NCBI RefSeq assembly: GCF_000833025.1
Contig: NZ_CP010817.1
Span: 1,736,001-1,800,000, forward strand
DNA: 64,000 nucleotides
Origin: Myroides profundi
GTDB taxonomy: Bacteria > Bacteroidota > Bacteroidia > Flavobacteriales > Flavobacteriaceae
Direction: 5' to 3'
Of this stretch, positions 51,827-61,128 are shown one piece after another. Within the stretch, counting starts at the first letter, position 1. Every line of letters begins with the position of its first letter. A model generated the notes under the pieces. That model was not told the origin of the DNA. It worked only from the letters and a program-made list of their open reading frames with translations, and did not search any database. A program made the position numbers and the translations under genes.

Positions 51827-54800
51827 ATGGAAGTAAAAAATAATGAAAACAAAGAAGAAGAAAAAAATTATGGATTTAATTTTTTAACAAATCAACCTTT
51901 AGGAGAAGACCTATTTGAAAATAGGTCTCAAGAGAAGATAGCGACTGTAATAAGTGATAAAATAATATGTAACTCAGACTTTAAAATTATAGGGATTGAT
52001 GGAGAATGGGGGGCTGGTAAGAGTAATTTAGTTAGGTTGCTAGAAAAAAAACTTGAAAAAACACATAAGTTTTTTGTGTATGATGTATGGGGACACCAAG
52101 AAGATGATCAAAGGCACTCAATATTAGCTGAGATAACTGATTTTATTATACAAAAGCAATTAGTGAATGATCAGTATAATTGGGATGATAAATTATTAAA
52201 GCTTATAAGTAAACAAAAAAATACTACTACGACTAATATTCCACATCTTAGTATTGGTTTTATTATTTCTTTATTATTAATAATATATGTACCTACAGTA
52301 AATACCTTTGCAAAAGATTTACCAATTTTATGGAAAATGATAATTGTTCTTTTACCAATTATTATTCTTTTCTGTTTATTTATTTATTTATTACTGCTAT
52401 ACAGAGAGAAATAAATTGTTATTAAAGGAAGAAGAAATGTATAAGCGTTTAAATAAATGGAATAAACTTAAAACTGTTAGTCTTTTAGCTACTCAACAAT
52501 TGTTTAAAGTTTATACAAATAATAAAGTAGACGAAACAAAAGTTGAAATAGTAAGCGAAAAAGAACCTACAGTAAAAGAGTTTCGTGCTTGGATGAAGGA
52601 CATTGATAATGATCTAAAAACTAATGTAGTTATTGTTTTTGATAACTTTGATAGACTTCCGAAAAAACATATTTTGAATGTATGGTCTTCTATTCATATC
52701 TTCTTTGCTGAAGAACCATATTCTAGGATTAAAGTGATTATTCCTTTTGATAGGAGTCATGTACAATATGCTTTTGATGAGTTGAATAATAAAGGGGGGA
52801 ATAAAGTAGTTAAATTCGGAGATGATTATGTAAATAAAACATTTGATATTGTTTTTAGGATAACATTACCGATAATGTCTGATTGGAAAAAGTTTTTTCA
52901 AGAACGATGGGCAGAAGCCTTTGATAGTTATGAAGAGGAAGAACTTAGATTAGTAATTCAAGTATATGAGTTTTTAAATCGAAGAATAACACCAAGAGAG
53001 ATTATATCATTTATTAATGAAATAATAACAATTAAACTTTTAGATAACAATTTTAGAGAAAGATATATTGCAATTTTCGTATTAAGAAAAGATGAAATAC
53101 TTGACAATCCTTTACAAGCTGTTACAGAATTAAAAGAAATACTTGGTGGATTAACCTCTTTCTATAGTAATGATGCTGAGTATGCTAAGCAATTGACTGC
53201 GATAGTTTATCATATTGAAGTTGAAAGTGCTTTAGAGTTAATTTATAGGCAGGAGCTAAAAGATTCTATGATTAAAAAAGATATAGAACGATTTAATTCT
53301 ATATGTAAGGCTGATTTTATTGATTCACAGTTTATTTCAGTAATATCTGAAATTGAAGTTTTTGAAAATCCGATTCTTACATTAGATGCGATGCGTGAAG
53401 AATCTAAGGTCTCTAAACAATTCAGAGAACAGGCATGGGAAATGCTTTATAATAAAGTATTTGCTTCCTTTATTGTAATGGATAAATTGGAAATTGATGA
53501 TTGGCAAAAAGCTTTGTTAAAAAGTAATAATGATAATCGATATTTAGATGCTATTTTGAAAAGTTCTTTTAAATTAGTTAATGAGGATACTATTTATGAA
53601 TATCTTGACTTAATTAACGATTTAGAAATGTTAATTGATGTTGGTAGAGTTAAGAATGGAATAGTGGGAGGAGAAGTTTCTGCAAGTATATATATGAAAT
53701 TGCTTGACTATGTAGGGAAAGAATATGTTAAATTTAAAATATATACAAGTGAGATTTTATTAGATAAATATTTATCTGAGCAAACCATAGATATTATTCT
53801 GAAATTTAAAAACACAAAATATCTGTCTAAAGAGTATGATTTTAAGAAATATAGAGGGAATTTAAAAGCTAATGTAGAGAGCAATGCTAAAAATAATAAT
53901 ATTGATAATGTTGATAAGTTATTAGTTAAGTTAAAAGAGATAAGGTTTAAAAAAACAAAGTTAAATGCTTTATTTTCAGATAGTCAAATTTACACATTAT
54001 ATACTAATAATTCAGTGTCAGAATTACCTATTATAACTGACTTAATCGCTATTCGAATAGTAAGAGGAAGTGAATATAATTCTTCTTATAAGGGATATTT
54101 CACGAATGTGCTAAATACAGAAGATGAAAAAAGAGCAAAAGAAATTGGGAATACAATCTTAAATTATATTGACTATGATGAGTTATTGTTACTATCAAAT
54201 TACTATAAGAATAGTTTACTATTTAAGCAAATAATAAAGACAATGTTTTCTAACGGAAAATTGGACAAAAGAGTAAATATTATAAAACTTATGGAGAAGT
54301 ATTCTGAAATAAAAAGTGGCTTGGGTGTAGAAAATAATGAATTATTAGTGGAGTTAAGTAAATGGAGTATAGATCAAGATAACTTTAATTTAAATAATTT
54401 GGAAGATGTTTTGATAGAGGATTGTTTTAAGTATCAGGATTTGAACATTTCAAAAGTAATTAGGTTTGCCTTTAATAATGATTTTAAGGAGTATTCAGAA
54501 GAAGCATATAATATAATATTTAAAAATGAGGATAAAGATTGTCTTTTTAAATATTTTGTATTCTTAGATAATTCTTCACTTACAAAAACATCTTTAAATG
54601 TATTTGGAAAGTTGTTTTTAGAGAAGTTAAGAGCGGAAACCTTAGATGAGAAATGGTGGAAGGTCCTTAATGTTTATGAATCTAATAATGACGTATTGTC
54701 TGTTTCTAATACTTTAAAAGATATTAGAGCTTGCTTTTTAAATTCACAAGTAAGTTTAAATTTAGAAATAGCAAAAAAGATTATTCCACTTTTAATAAAA

Positions 54801-55061
54801 TATGATTTGCTAATAGGGCAATCAGATATTTTTAGGTTAATATTAAAGAATGAGTTTTTAAATGATGATGAATTTATAAAACTTATTAAAAATAACCATG
54901 AAAAAGTTAAGACTCTTTATCAATCTGCTCTTTCAGATGATAAAGTAGGCTTTAGAAATACAATTAATGAAAAACGTGACTCAAATTCTTTAATAGAAGA
55001 GATAGCAAAACTAATCGATATTAGAAAAGGAAAAGTTAATAAAACTAAAAAAGATGAATAG
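51827..55061 (+). pseudogene. KAP-family P-loop NTPase, frameshifted
   Basis: Two overlapping frames make one KAP NTPase. The first (51827-52414) encodes 195 residues with Walker A GEWGAGKS (59-66) and two membrane segments at about 141-157 and 169-191, the usual KAP insertion between Walker A and B. The second, shifted by +1, continues from the same point to 55061 with Walker B (VVIVFDNFDRL) and a long helical region. Removing one base near 52405-52412 (GAGAGAAATAAATT) restores a 1077-residue frame. KAP proteins include antiphage and plasmid exclusion factors. An ATG at 52437 after AAAGGAAGAAG could restart the second half. The gene is more AT-rich than its neighbours, suggesting transfer. 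Confidence 0.85.
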
Positions 55062-55121
55062 TCTAAAAAAACAAAATATCTATCAATGAAGTATCCTATC
55101 TTTTTAATTTAGGAAAAATAA

Positions 55122-55853
55122 TTGGGATGTAGGTGTAGGCTTCCCCATAAGATAGCTTGTGAAAATAGTGGACAAGATATTACTGATCATTTCGAGGATA
55201 TCCTCGATATGATAGCAATTGGTAAAACAGCTCATCGTGAGGTAGATAGTGTGAAAATGTCACGTTATGCTTGTTATCTTGTGGTTCAAAATGCAGATCC
55301 TTCTAAAGAAATTGTTGCACAAGGACAGACGTATTTTGCAGTTCAGACGCGTATACAAGAAATACGCCAGATGGATGAATATGCTAATTTGTCTACTGAG
55401 GATGAACGACGCTTGTTTCTAAGAAATGAGTTAGCTAAACACAATACTCAACTTGCTGCTGCAGCAAAAGATGCGAGAGTGATTAAGCCAATAGATTATG
55501 CTATTTTTCAAAACCACGGATATAAAGGTTTATACGGAGGTTTAGATGCTAAGGGGATTCACCAAAAAAAAGGATTAAGTAAGAGCCAACAGATATTAGA
55601 TCATATGGGCAGTACGGAGTTAGCGGCTAATTTGTTCCGTGCAACACAGACTGAGGATAAACTGCGCAGAGAGAATATTCAAGGTAAAGCAAAAGCGAAT
55701 GAAACACATTATGAAGTTGGCGCTAAGGTGCGAAAGACAATTGAAGAATTAGGAGGTATGATGCCAGAAGATTTGCCTACTGTAGAGAGTGTAAAGAAAA
55801 TCGAGAAACAACAAACTAAGATGTTAAATAAGAAGAAGGATAATGATGAATAA
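55122..55853 (+). pseudogene. dinD: dinD-like DNA damage-inducible gene, 5'-truncated
   Basis: From about 55146 the frame matches DinD closely: ACENSGQDITDHFEDILDMI, SRYACYLVVQNADPSKE, GQTYFAVQTRIQEIRQ, AIFQNHGYKGLYGGLD and HMGSTELAANLFRATQTEDK. DinD in E. coli is an SOS protein that modulates RecA. The usual first 50 or so residues (the Bro-N-like start) are missing; the frame opens only with an unlikely TTG followed by unrelated residues (GCRCRLP), and the first in-frame ATG is at 55209. The C-terminus is complete. It lies 60 bp after the KAP gene, suggesting that an insertion or deletion removed its 5' end. Confidence 0.85.
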
Positions 55854-55914
55854 AGTAGGAAACTTATTATCATGCACTTTTAATTATCTATCTTCTTTAA
55901 GGTGTTAAATACCG

Positions 55915-56090
55915 ATTTACAATTACGGATTCGGAAATCTGCGACAACTATAAAACGCAAAGTCGGGAGACTATTGCATAGTTGTGTAGAGACTCAAAAA
56001 TCTTCAACAACTATAAAAACAAAAAGTCAGGAGACTATTGCGTAGCTGTTTACAGTCACGGATTCGGAAATCCGCGACAACTCAACAAAT
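55915..56090. repeat. tandem 64-bp-period repeat downstream of dinD
   Basis: The unit GATTCGGAAATC...CAACTATAAAAC.CAAAAGTCGGGAGACTATTGC.TAG occurs at about 55928-55989 and, diverged, at 55991-56059. A partial third copy (GGATTCGGAAATCCGCGACAAC) is at 56060-56081. A related module lies inverted near 48402-48436. Confidence 0.75.
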
Positions 56091-56170
56091 ACTTCTACCG
56101 CACCCCATATATTTGTAATTCTCTTTAAATTTGTTATATTATAGTTTGAGGAGGAGTAATTTATAAGTTT

Positions 56171-56965
56171 ATGTTATCACACAGAGGTAAGGAGAGAAGT
56201 TTTATGCAGAATCTGCGTTTAGCAGTGTTGTTATCATTTGTAGGAGGCGTGGTGAATGTAAGTGGTTTTTTAGCTTTAAAGCTGATGACAACCAATGTGA
56301 CTGGGTATTTATCTAATTTTGCTCAGGAGGTACTTACCTTTAACAAACAAGCTATTTTGAAATCAGTGTTGTTATTGGTTTCGTTTTTCTTAGGATCTTT
56401 TACTTCTCACGTGATCTTACAGTTGCAGAAGTTGATTTGGAACAAGGTGTATTTTACAGTGCCTTTGATACTAGAGGCTATCTTATTAGGAGGAGTGGCT
56501 TATCTCGAAGGAGATATATTGTTTCAATATCCAATGAAGATAGCCTATGTACTGCTATTTGCGATGGGACTACAGAATTCTCTTGTTACTTTTATTTCTA
56601 AGGCGGTAGTGAGAACTACGCATATTACTGGGATAGTCACCGATTTAGGTATTGAAACTGCGAGGTTATTGTTTAATCTAACGAGAGCCAACCTTCGCAA
56701 TCTTTTGCTTTCTCATATAGGACTTAAGGTAGCTATTGTCTTTTCGTTTGGGGTAGGAGGTATTACTGCAGCATTTTGCTTTGAGTATCTTCATTTGCGC
56801 ACCTTATACATTGGTGTAGTAGTTATTCTATTTACTACCGTTTATGACTATTTAGTGGTTAAAATGATGAGGGTATTAGAGGAAGGAAAACAGATAGTGG
56901 ACTGGAGTAAGAAAGTAGTGACTAAGGACTATAAAGTTTACCATATCTTAAGAAGGAAGAAGTAG
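56171..56965 (+). CDS. DUF1275 (YoaK-like) membrane protein
   Basis: The 264-residue protein has about six membrane segments and the DUF1275 pattern: LLSFVGGVVNVSGFLALKL, NVTGYLSNFAQEV, FFLGSFTSHVI and AMGLQNSLVTFISKAVVRTTHITGIVTDLGIE (marker parts). Function is unknown. A later in-frame ATG after residue 11 is possible, but the chosen start sits just after a GGAGGAG-like sequence. It borders the repeat island. Confidence 0.87.
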   Translation: MLSHRGKERSFMQNLRLAVLLSFVGGVVNVSGFLALKLMTTNVTGYLSNFAQEVLTFNKQAILKSVLLLVSFFLGSFTSHVILQLQKLIWNKVYFTVPLILEAILLGGVAYLEGDILFQYPMKIAYVLLFAMGLQNSLVTFISKAVVRTTHITGIVTDLGIETARLLFNLTRANLRNLLLSHIGLKVAIVFSFGVGGITAAFCFEYLHLRTLYIGVVVILFTTVYDYLVVKMMRVLEEGKQIVDWSKKVVTKDYKVYHILRRKK

Positions 56966-57049
56966 GCTATATAGCTTTAAGTATAACAATCATTTTAAAG
57001 TAAGGATAAAGTATCTTGCCCTTCGGACACCTCTCCAAAGTAAGGGAAT

Positions 57050-57105
57050 AAAAAAAATCTTGTAATTAAGTCTCTCACATTAGAGTTAATTACAAGATTC
57101 TGTCG
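57050..57105 (-). terminator. terminator of the small Cys-rich protein gene
   Basis: Perfect 14-bp arms AATCTTGTAATTAA (57056-57069) and TTAATTACAAGATT (57086-57099), with an inner CTCT/AGAG pairing, are followed by a U run on the minus strand. Confidence 0.82.
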
Positions 57106-57108
57106 ACC

Positions 57109-57291
57109 TTAGATTCCAATATGTAATTCGTATTCATCGTCTGCTTTCTCTTCGAAATCATAAATAGAATTTGCTGGTGAAATTGCGTTGCATGTTGAGC
57201 AAACGTAAGCATCTATTGATGGGTCGTAATAGTGATTTTCGTGATTGTTTTCACAAGTTTCACTTTTTGCAAAAAGTAAATTTTCTGTCAT
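57109..57291 (-). CDS. small acidic protein with CxxC pair
   Basis: The 60-residue protein (starts MTENLLFAKSETCENNHENH) has cysteines at 13, 31 and 34 (VCSTC) and several His residues, suggesting a zinc-ribbon-like fold. The tail is acidic (DFEEKADDEYELHIGI). It has an ATG start and its own strong terminator, which supports expression. No family was recognised. Confidence 0.65.
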   Translation of the reverse strand: MTENLLFAKSETCENNHENHYYDPSIDAYVCSTCNAISPANSIYDFEEKADDEYELHIGI

Positions 57292-57688
57292 ATATGTGAG
57301 TTTTTTAAAGTTGTCTCTAAGATAGTATTTAAAAGTATAGAAAACAAATAATTATAGGCTTGGATATGTGTTTTTATTGTTAATATTTTCTAAACATTGT
57401 GTTTTTGTATGTGGTTTAGGTTTAATCGATGTGAAATGATGAATTTTTTAGAGATAAGAGGTTTAATAAAAATATTATTCTATAAGGTTCCTTAGGTTAA
57501 AAAGGTCTTGTAGGGTAAATAGAAATTCAGATAGAGTCAATAATTATATAAGGTGAAATAGTCTATCAAGACAAAATCAAAAAAATGTAGAACACATTTC
57601 CTAATCTCCTTAATTAATACTATTTTTGGCTAATATGCTATAGAACGCTTATAGCTTAGTAATCAATAAATTCAATATATTTTACTTT
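57292..57688. other. intergenic region upstream of ettA
   Basis: About 400 bp of AT-rich sequence between divergent genes. A TATTTTTG -7-type box lies at 57621-57628 on the plus strand, 61 bp before ettA. No other structure was recognised. Confidence 0.45.
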
Positions 57689-59377
57689 ATGTCAGACGAT
57701 AAAAAGGTAATTTTTTCGATGTCAAAAGTGAGTAAAACTTACTCATCGACAAATAAGACTGTATTAAAAGATATTTATTTAAGCTTTTTCTACGGGGCTA
57801 AAATTGGTATTTTAGGTCTAAATGGTTCAGGTAAATCTTCTTTATTAAAGATTATTGCTGGGGTTGATAAAAACTATCAAGGTGATGTGGTGTTTGCACC
57901 AGGATACACTGTTGGGTATTTAGAACAAGAACCACAATTAGATGAAACAAAGACTGTTATCGAAATCGTTAGAGAAGGAGCTGCTGAAACGGTAGCAATC
58001 TTAGATGAATTCAATCAGATAAATGATATGTTTGGTTTGCCAGAAGTGTATGAAGATGCAGATAAAATGCAGAAACTGATGGATAGACAAGCTGAGCTAC
58101 AAGATAAAATAGATGCTGTAGGAGGATGGGAGCTAGATACAAAACTAGCTATCGCTATGGATGCTTTGCGTACTCCAGAGCCTGATACTCCTATTAATAT
58201 TCTTTCTGGAGGAGAGCGTCGTAGAGTTGCTTTATGTCGTTTGTTATTACAAAACCCAGATGTATTATTATTAGATGAGCCTACTAACCACTTAGACGCG
58301 GAGTCTGTACACTGGTTAGAGCAACACTTACAACAGTATTCAGGAACAGTAATTGCTGTAACGCACGACCGTTATTTCTTAGATAACGTAGCAGGATGGA
58401 TTCTAGAGTTAGACAGAGGAGAAGGTATTCCATGGAAAGGGAACTATTCTTCTTGGTTAGATCAAAAGTCTACAAGATTAGCTCAAGAGGAGAAGGTTGC
58501 TTCTAAACGTCGTAAGAACTTAGAGCGTGAGTTAGACTGGGTGCGTCAAGGTGCTAAAGGTCGTCAAACGAAACAAAAAGCAAGGTTACAGAACTACGAT
58601 AAGTTATTAAACGAGGATCAAAAAGTTCTAGAAGAGAAATTAGAGATTTATATCCCTAATGGACCACGTCTTGGAACGAATGTGATTGAAGCAAAAGGTG
58701 TAGCGAAGGCTTTCGGAGATAAATTGTTATATGATGATTTAAACTTCACTTTGCCACAAGCAGGTATTGTTGGAATTATCGGGCCTAATGGTGCTGGTAA
58801 GTCTACTATCTTCCGTATGATTATGGGAGAACAACAACCTGATGCAGGTACATTTGCTATTGGAGATACGGTTAAGATTGCTTATGTGGATCAAGCACAC
58901 TCTAATATAGACCCAGAGAAATCAATTTGGGAGAACTTCTGTGATGGTCAAGAGTTGATCATGATGGGTGGTCGTCAAGTGAATTCTCGTGCTTATTTGA
59001 GTAGATTTAATTTCGGTGGTTCTGAACAAAATAAAAAGGTATCAACGCTTTCTGGAGGGGAACGTAACCGTCTTCACCTAGCAATGACATTAAGAGAAGA
59101 AGGTAACGTATTGCTACTGGATGAGCCTACGAATGACTTGGACGTAAATACACTACGTGCATTAGAGGAAGGTCTTGAGAATTTTGCTGGATGTGCAGTG
59201 GTTATTTCCCATGACCGTTGGTTTTTAGATCGTATCTGTACGCATATCTTAGCTTTTGAAGGTGATTCTCAAGTTTATTTCTTTGAAGGATCATTCTCTG
59301 ATTATGAAGAGAATCGTAAGAAACGTTTAGGGGATGTAGCTCCAACTCGTTTGAAATATAAAAAATTAGTTCGCTAA
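57689..59377 (+). CDS. ettA: energy-dependent translational throttle protein EttA (ABC-F)
   Basis: The 562-residue ABC-F ATPase has two ABC domains (Walker A GLNGSGKSSLLK and GPNGAGKSTIFR; signatures LSGGERRRVALCRLLL and LSGGERNRLHLAM; Walker B LLLDEPTNHLD and LLLDEPTNDLD). A linker with basic residues joins them (RRKNLERELDWVRQGAKGRQ, TKQKARLQNYDKL). It binds the ribosomal E site and gates the first elongation step according to ADP/ATP. The arm segment and length fit EttA. It has its own terminator. Confidence 0.96.
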   Translation: MSDDKKVIFSMSKVSKTYSSTNKTVLKDIYLSFFYGAKIGILGLNGSGKSSLLKIIAGVDKNYQGDVVFAPGYTVGYLEQEPQLDETKTVIEIVREGAAETVAILDEFNQINDMFGLPEVYEDADKMQKLMDRQAELQDKIDAVGGWELDTKLAIAMDALRTPEPDTPINILSGGERRRVALCRLLLQNPDVLLLDEPTNHLDAESVHWLEQHLQQYSGTVIAVTHDRYFLDNVAGWILELDRGEGIPWKGNYSSWLDQKSTRLAQEEKVASKRRKNLERELDWVRQGAKGRQTKQKARLQNYDKLLNEDQKVLEEKLEIYIPNGPRLGTNVIEAKGVAKAFGDKLLYDDLNFTLPQAGIVGIIGPNGAGKSTIFRMIMGEQQPDAGTFAIGDTVKIAYVDQAHSNIDPEKSIWENFCDGQELIMMGGRQVNSRAYLSRFNFGGSEQNKKVSTLSGGERNRLHLAMTLREEGNVLLLDEPTNDLDVNTLRALEEGLENFAGCAVVISHDRWFLDRICTHILAFEGDSQVYFFEGSFSDYEENRKKRLGDVAPTRLKYKKLVR

Positions 59378-59385
59378 TTAAAATA

Positions 59386-59422
59386 GTAAAAGCCTAATTA
59401 GATTTCTAGTTAGGCTTTTTTT
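59386..59422 (+). terminator. ettA terminator
   Basis: Arms 59388-59401 and 59406-59419 (core AAAAGCCTAA/TTAGGCTTTT, one T-G) with loop ATTT are followed by Ts. Confidence 0.88.
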
Positions 59423-59612
59423 ATAATTACGGATTACAACCTTAAATCCGCATCAATATATGTCTTTTGAATAGCTAGGTTTCAAGTTCATTACAATTAT
59501 TGTTTAAAGTTTAAGTCTTTTTGTTTTTAGGTATTCTGGCTTTTTACTATTTTGGTGTTCTATCTTTTTTGTTTCACAGAAAAGTATAACCACAAAACAA
59601 AAATATATAGTA

Positions 59613-60569
59613 ATGAAAGATAAAAAGAGAATAACAATAGTAGGGCTTGGTGGTGTAGGAGGATTTTATGGAGGATTATTAGCTCATCAATATCAAGATA
59701 GTAAAGAGATAGAAATATGCTTTATAGCTAGGGGTAAACATCTTGAAACAATAAAGGAAAAGGGATTAACTGTTTTGTCTAAAGATAGTGAAGTGGTGGG
59801 GCATCCTAGTATCGCTACTTCTCAGTGGGGTGATATCGAGCATACAGATTATATTATCCTTGCTACAAAAGGATATGACTTGTCTCAGACAATAGAGGAT
59901 ATGAAATCAGTAGTAGGTGAACATACAGTTATCATCCCATTATTAAATGGAGTAGAGGCTTATGAGCAGCTGAGAGAAGTGTTTGGAACCTCTAGAGTAT
60001 GGCAAGGGTGTACGTATATGGTTTCTCGTCTAAAAGAAGCGGGGGTAATTGATAATCCGAGTGGTAGACAACGCATTCTTTTTGGTCTAGATGGTCAAGT
60101 ATCTCAGGAAATGAAAGATTTGGAAACAATTCTAAAAACTGCGGGTGTACATGCAGAGGCGACTTCTTCTATCTCTAAGGAGGTATGGGAGAAGTATATT
60201 TTAGTCTCTTCTTCTGCTATGGCTACTGCTTATTATGATAGTAGTTTTGGTGGTGTGATGGAGCATCATCCAGAAGAAATGAGACAATTAATCACAGAGG
60301 CTTCTGCTATCAGTAAGAAGAAAGGAGTTGCTCTTGGCGAGGATGTAGTTGAGGTTATTATAGAGCGCTTAAAAGCAATTCCGTATAAGTCAACAACGTC
60401 TATGCATAGTGACTTTGCTGCTTTTAAAGAGCATAATGAACTTGGGATAATGGGAGGTTATATGGTGAAGCAAGGTATTGCACAGGGAGTGGAGACCCCA
60501 ATGTATAAGAAGATGTGTAACTATCTAGTAGTGCACTCTGGAGAGAAATACGTGGGAATAGAGGGGTAA
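59613..60569 (+). CDS. panE: 2-dehydropantoate 2-reductase
   Basis: The 318-residue protein belongs to the ApbA/PanE family, which reduces ketopantoate to pantoate with NADPH in pantothenate synthesis. The N-terminal Rossmann motif is GLGGVGGFYGG. ILATKGYDLSQTIEDM, a conserved Lys-Asn region around VIPLLNGVEAYEQL and the C-terminal helical domain SKEVWEKYILVSSSAMATA follow. Some paralogs use other 2-keto acids. Confidence 0.88.
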   Translation: MKDKKRITIVGLGGVGGFYGGLLAHQYQDSKEIEICFIARGKHLETIKEKGLTVLSKDSEVVGHPSIATSQWGDIEHTDYIILATKGYDLSQTIEDMKSVVGEHTVIIPLLNGVEAYEQLREVFGTSRVWQGCTYMVSRLKEAGVIDNPSGRQRILFGLDGQVSQEMKDLETILKTAGVHAEATSSISKEVWEKYILVSSSAMATAYYDSSFGGVMEHHPEEMRQLITEASAISKKKGVALGEDVVEVIIERLKAIPYKSTTSMHSDFAAFKEHNELGIMGGYMVKQGIAQGVETPMYKKMCNYLVVHSGEKYVGIEG

Positions 60570-60666
60570 TCATGAATTACCATTGGCATTTAAAAGTCAG
60601 TAACCATATAGTTAAGTGAAATAAAGATAGATATTTAATCTAGGTTATAGTATAAATTAAGAAGGT

Positions 60667-61068
60667 ATGAGAAAAATCGGGGTATTTTTAGTTTTGTGTT
60701 TGGCAAGTAATGTATATGCACAAGAAAAAGGATTAAAAGAAAGAGTGTCTGTAAAATTAGACGTGGAAGATGCGACAATGTTAAATAAAGAGGATGCAAT
60801 AGATTTACAGGAGTATATCGAAAGTGTTTATTTAAGTTCTACAAAGTTCTTTAATCAAGGTGCTTTACCATTAGTAGAGAAAGGTGAATATGCTGTTGTA
60901 TTAGTAAATTCTGAAGGGAATAATGAATTAAAAAAATCTTCTGATTTTAAAGGTATAGCTGTAGATAGGATAGAGAGTTTTGAATACAAAAAGGTTCCTG
61001 GGAAAGATTTTATCAATGGAACTTTTGCTACAAGCTTCGGAATAATAAGTATTAAAATTAAGAGTTAA
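60667..61068 (+). CDS. secreted protein of unknown function
   Basis: The 133-residue protein has a classical signal peptide (MRKIGVFLVLCLASNVYAQ, cleavage after AYA-like site near residue 18) and a small mature domain (ERVSVKLDVEDATMLNKED, GIAVDRIESFEYKKVPG). No Cys in the mature part. No family was recognised. It converges on an esterase-like pseudogene across a bidirectional terminator. Confidence 0.65.
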   Translation: MRKIGVFLVLCLASNVYAQEKGLKERVSVKLDVEDATMLNKEDAIDLQEYIESVYLSSTKFFNQGALPLVEKGEYAVVLVNSEGNNELKKSSDFKGIAVDRIESFEYKKVPGKDFINGTFATSFGIISIKIKS

Positions 61069-61088
61069 TGCATTACTTTATAATTGCT

Positions 61089-61128
61089 AAAAAAAAGCGT
61101 GAGTTATTTTTAACTCACGCTTTTTTAT
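61089..61128. terminator. bidirectional terminator, copy 1 of a duplicated hairpin
   Basis: Perfect 16-bp arms 61091-61106 and 61111-61126 with loop TTTT (core GCGTGAGTTA/TAACTCACGC). A 35-nt stretch is identical to the hairpin at 62398-62432. Confidence 0.9.

Noticed and set aside
55928..56081. Possible CRISPR array from tandem 64-bp units
   Set aside because: Only two to three degenerate copies, variation within the unit instead of in spacers, and no cas genes.
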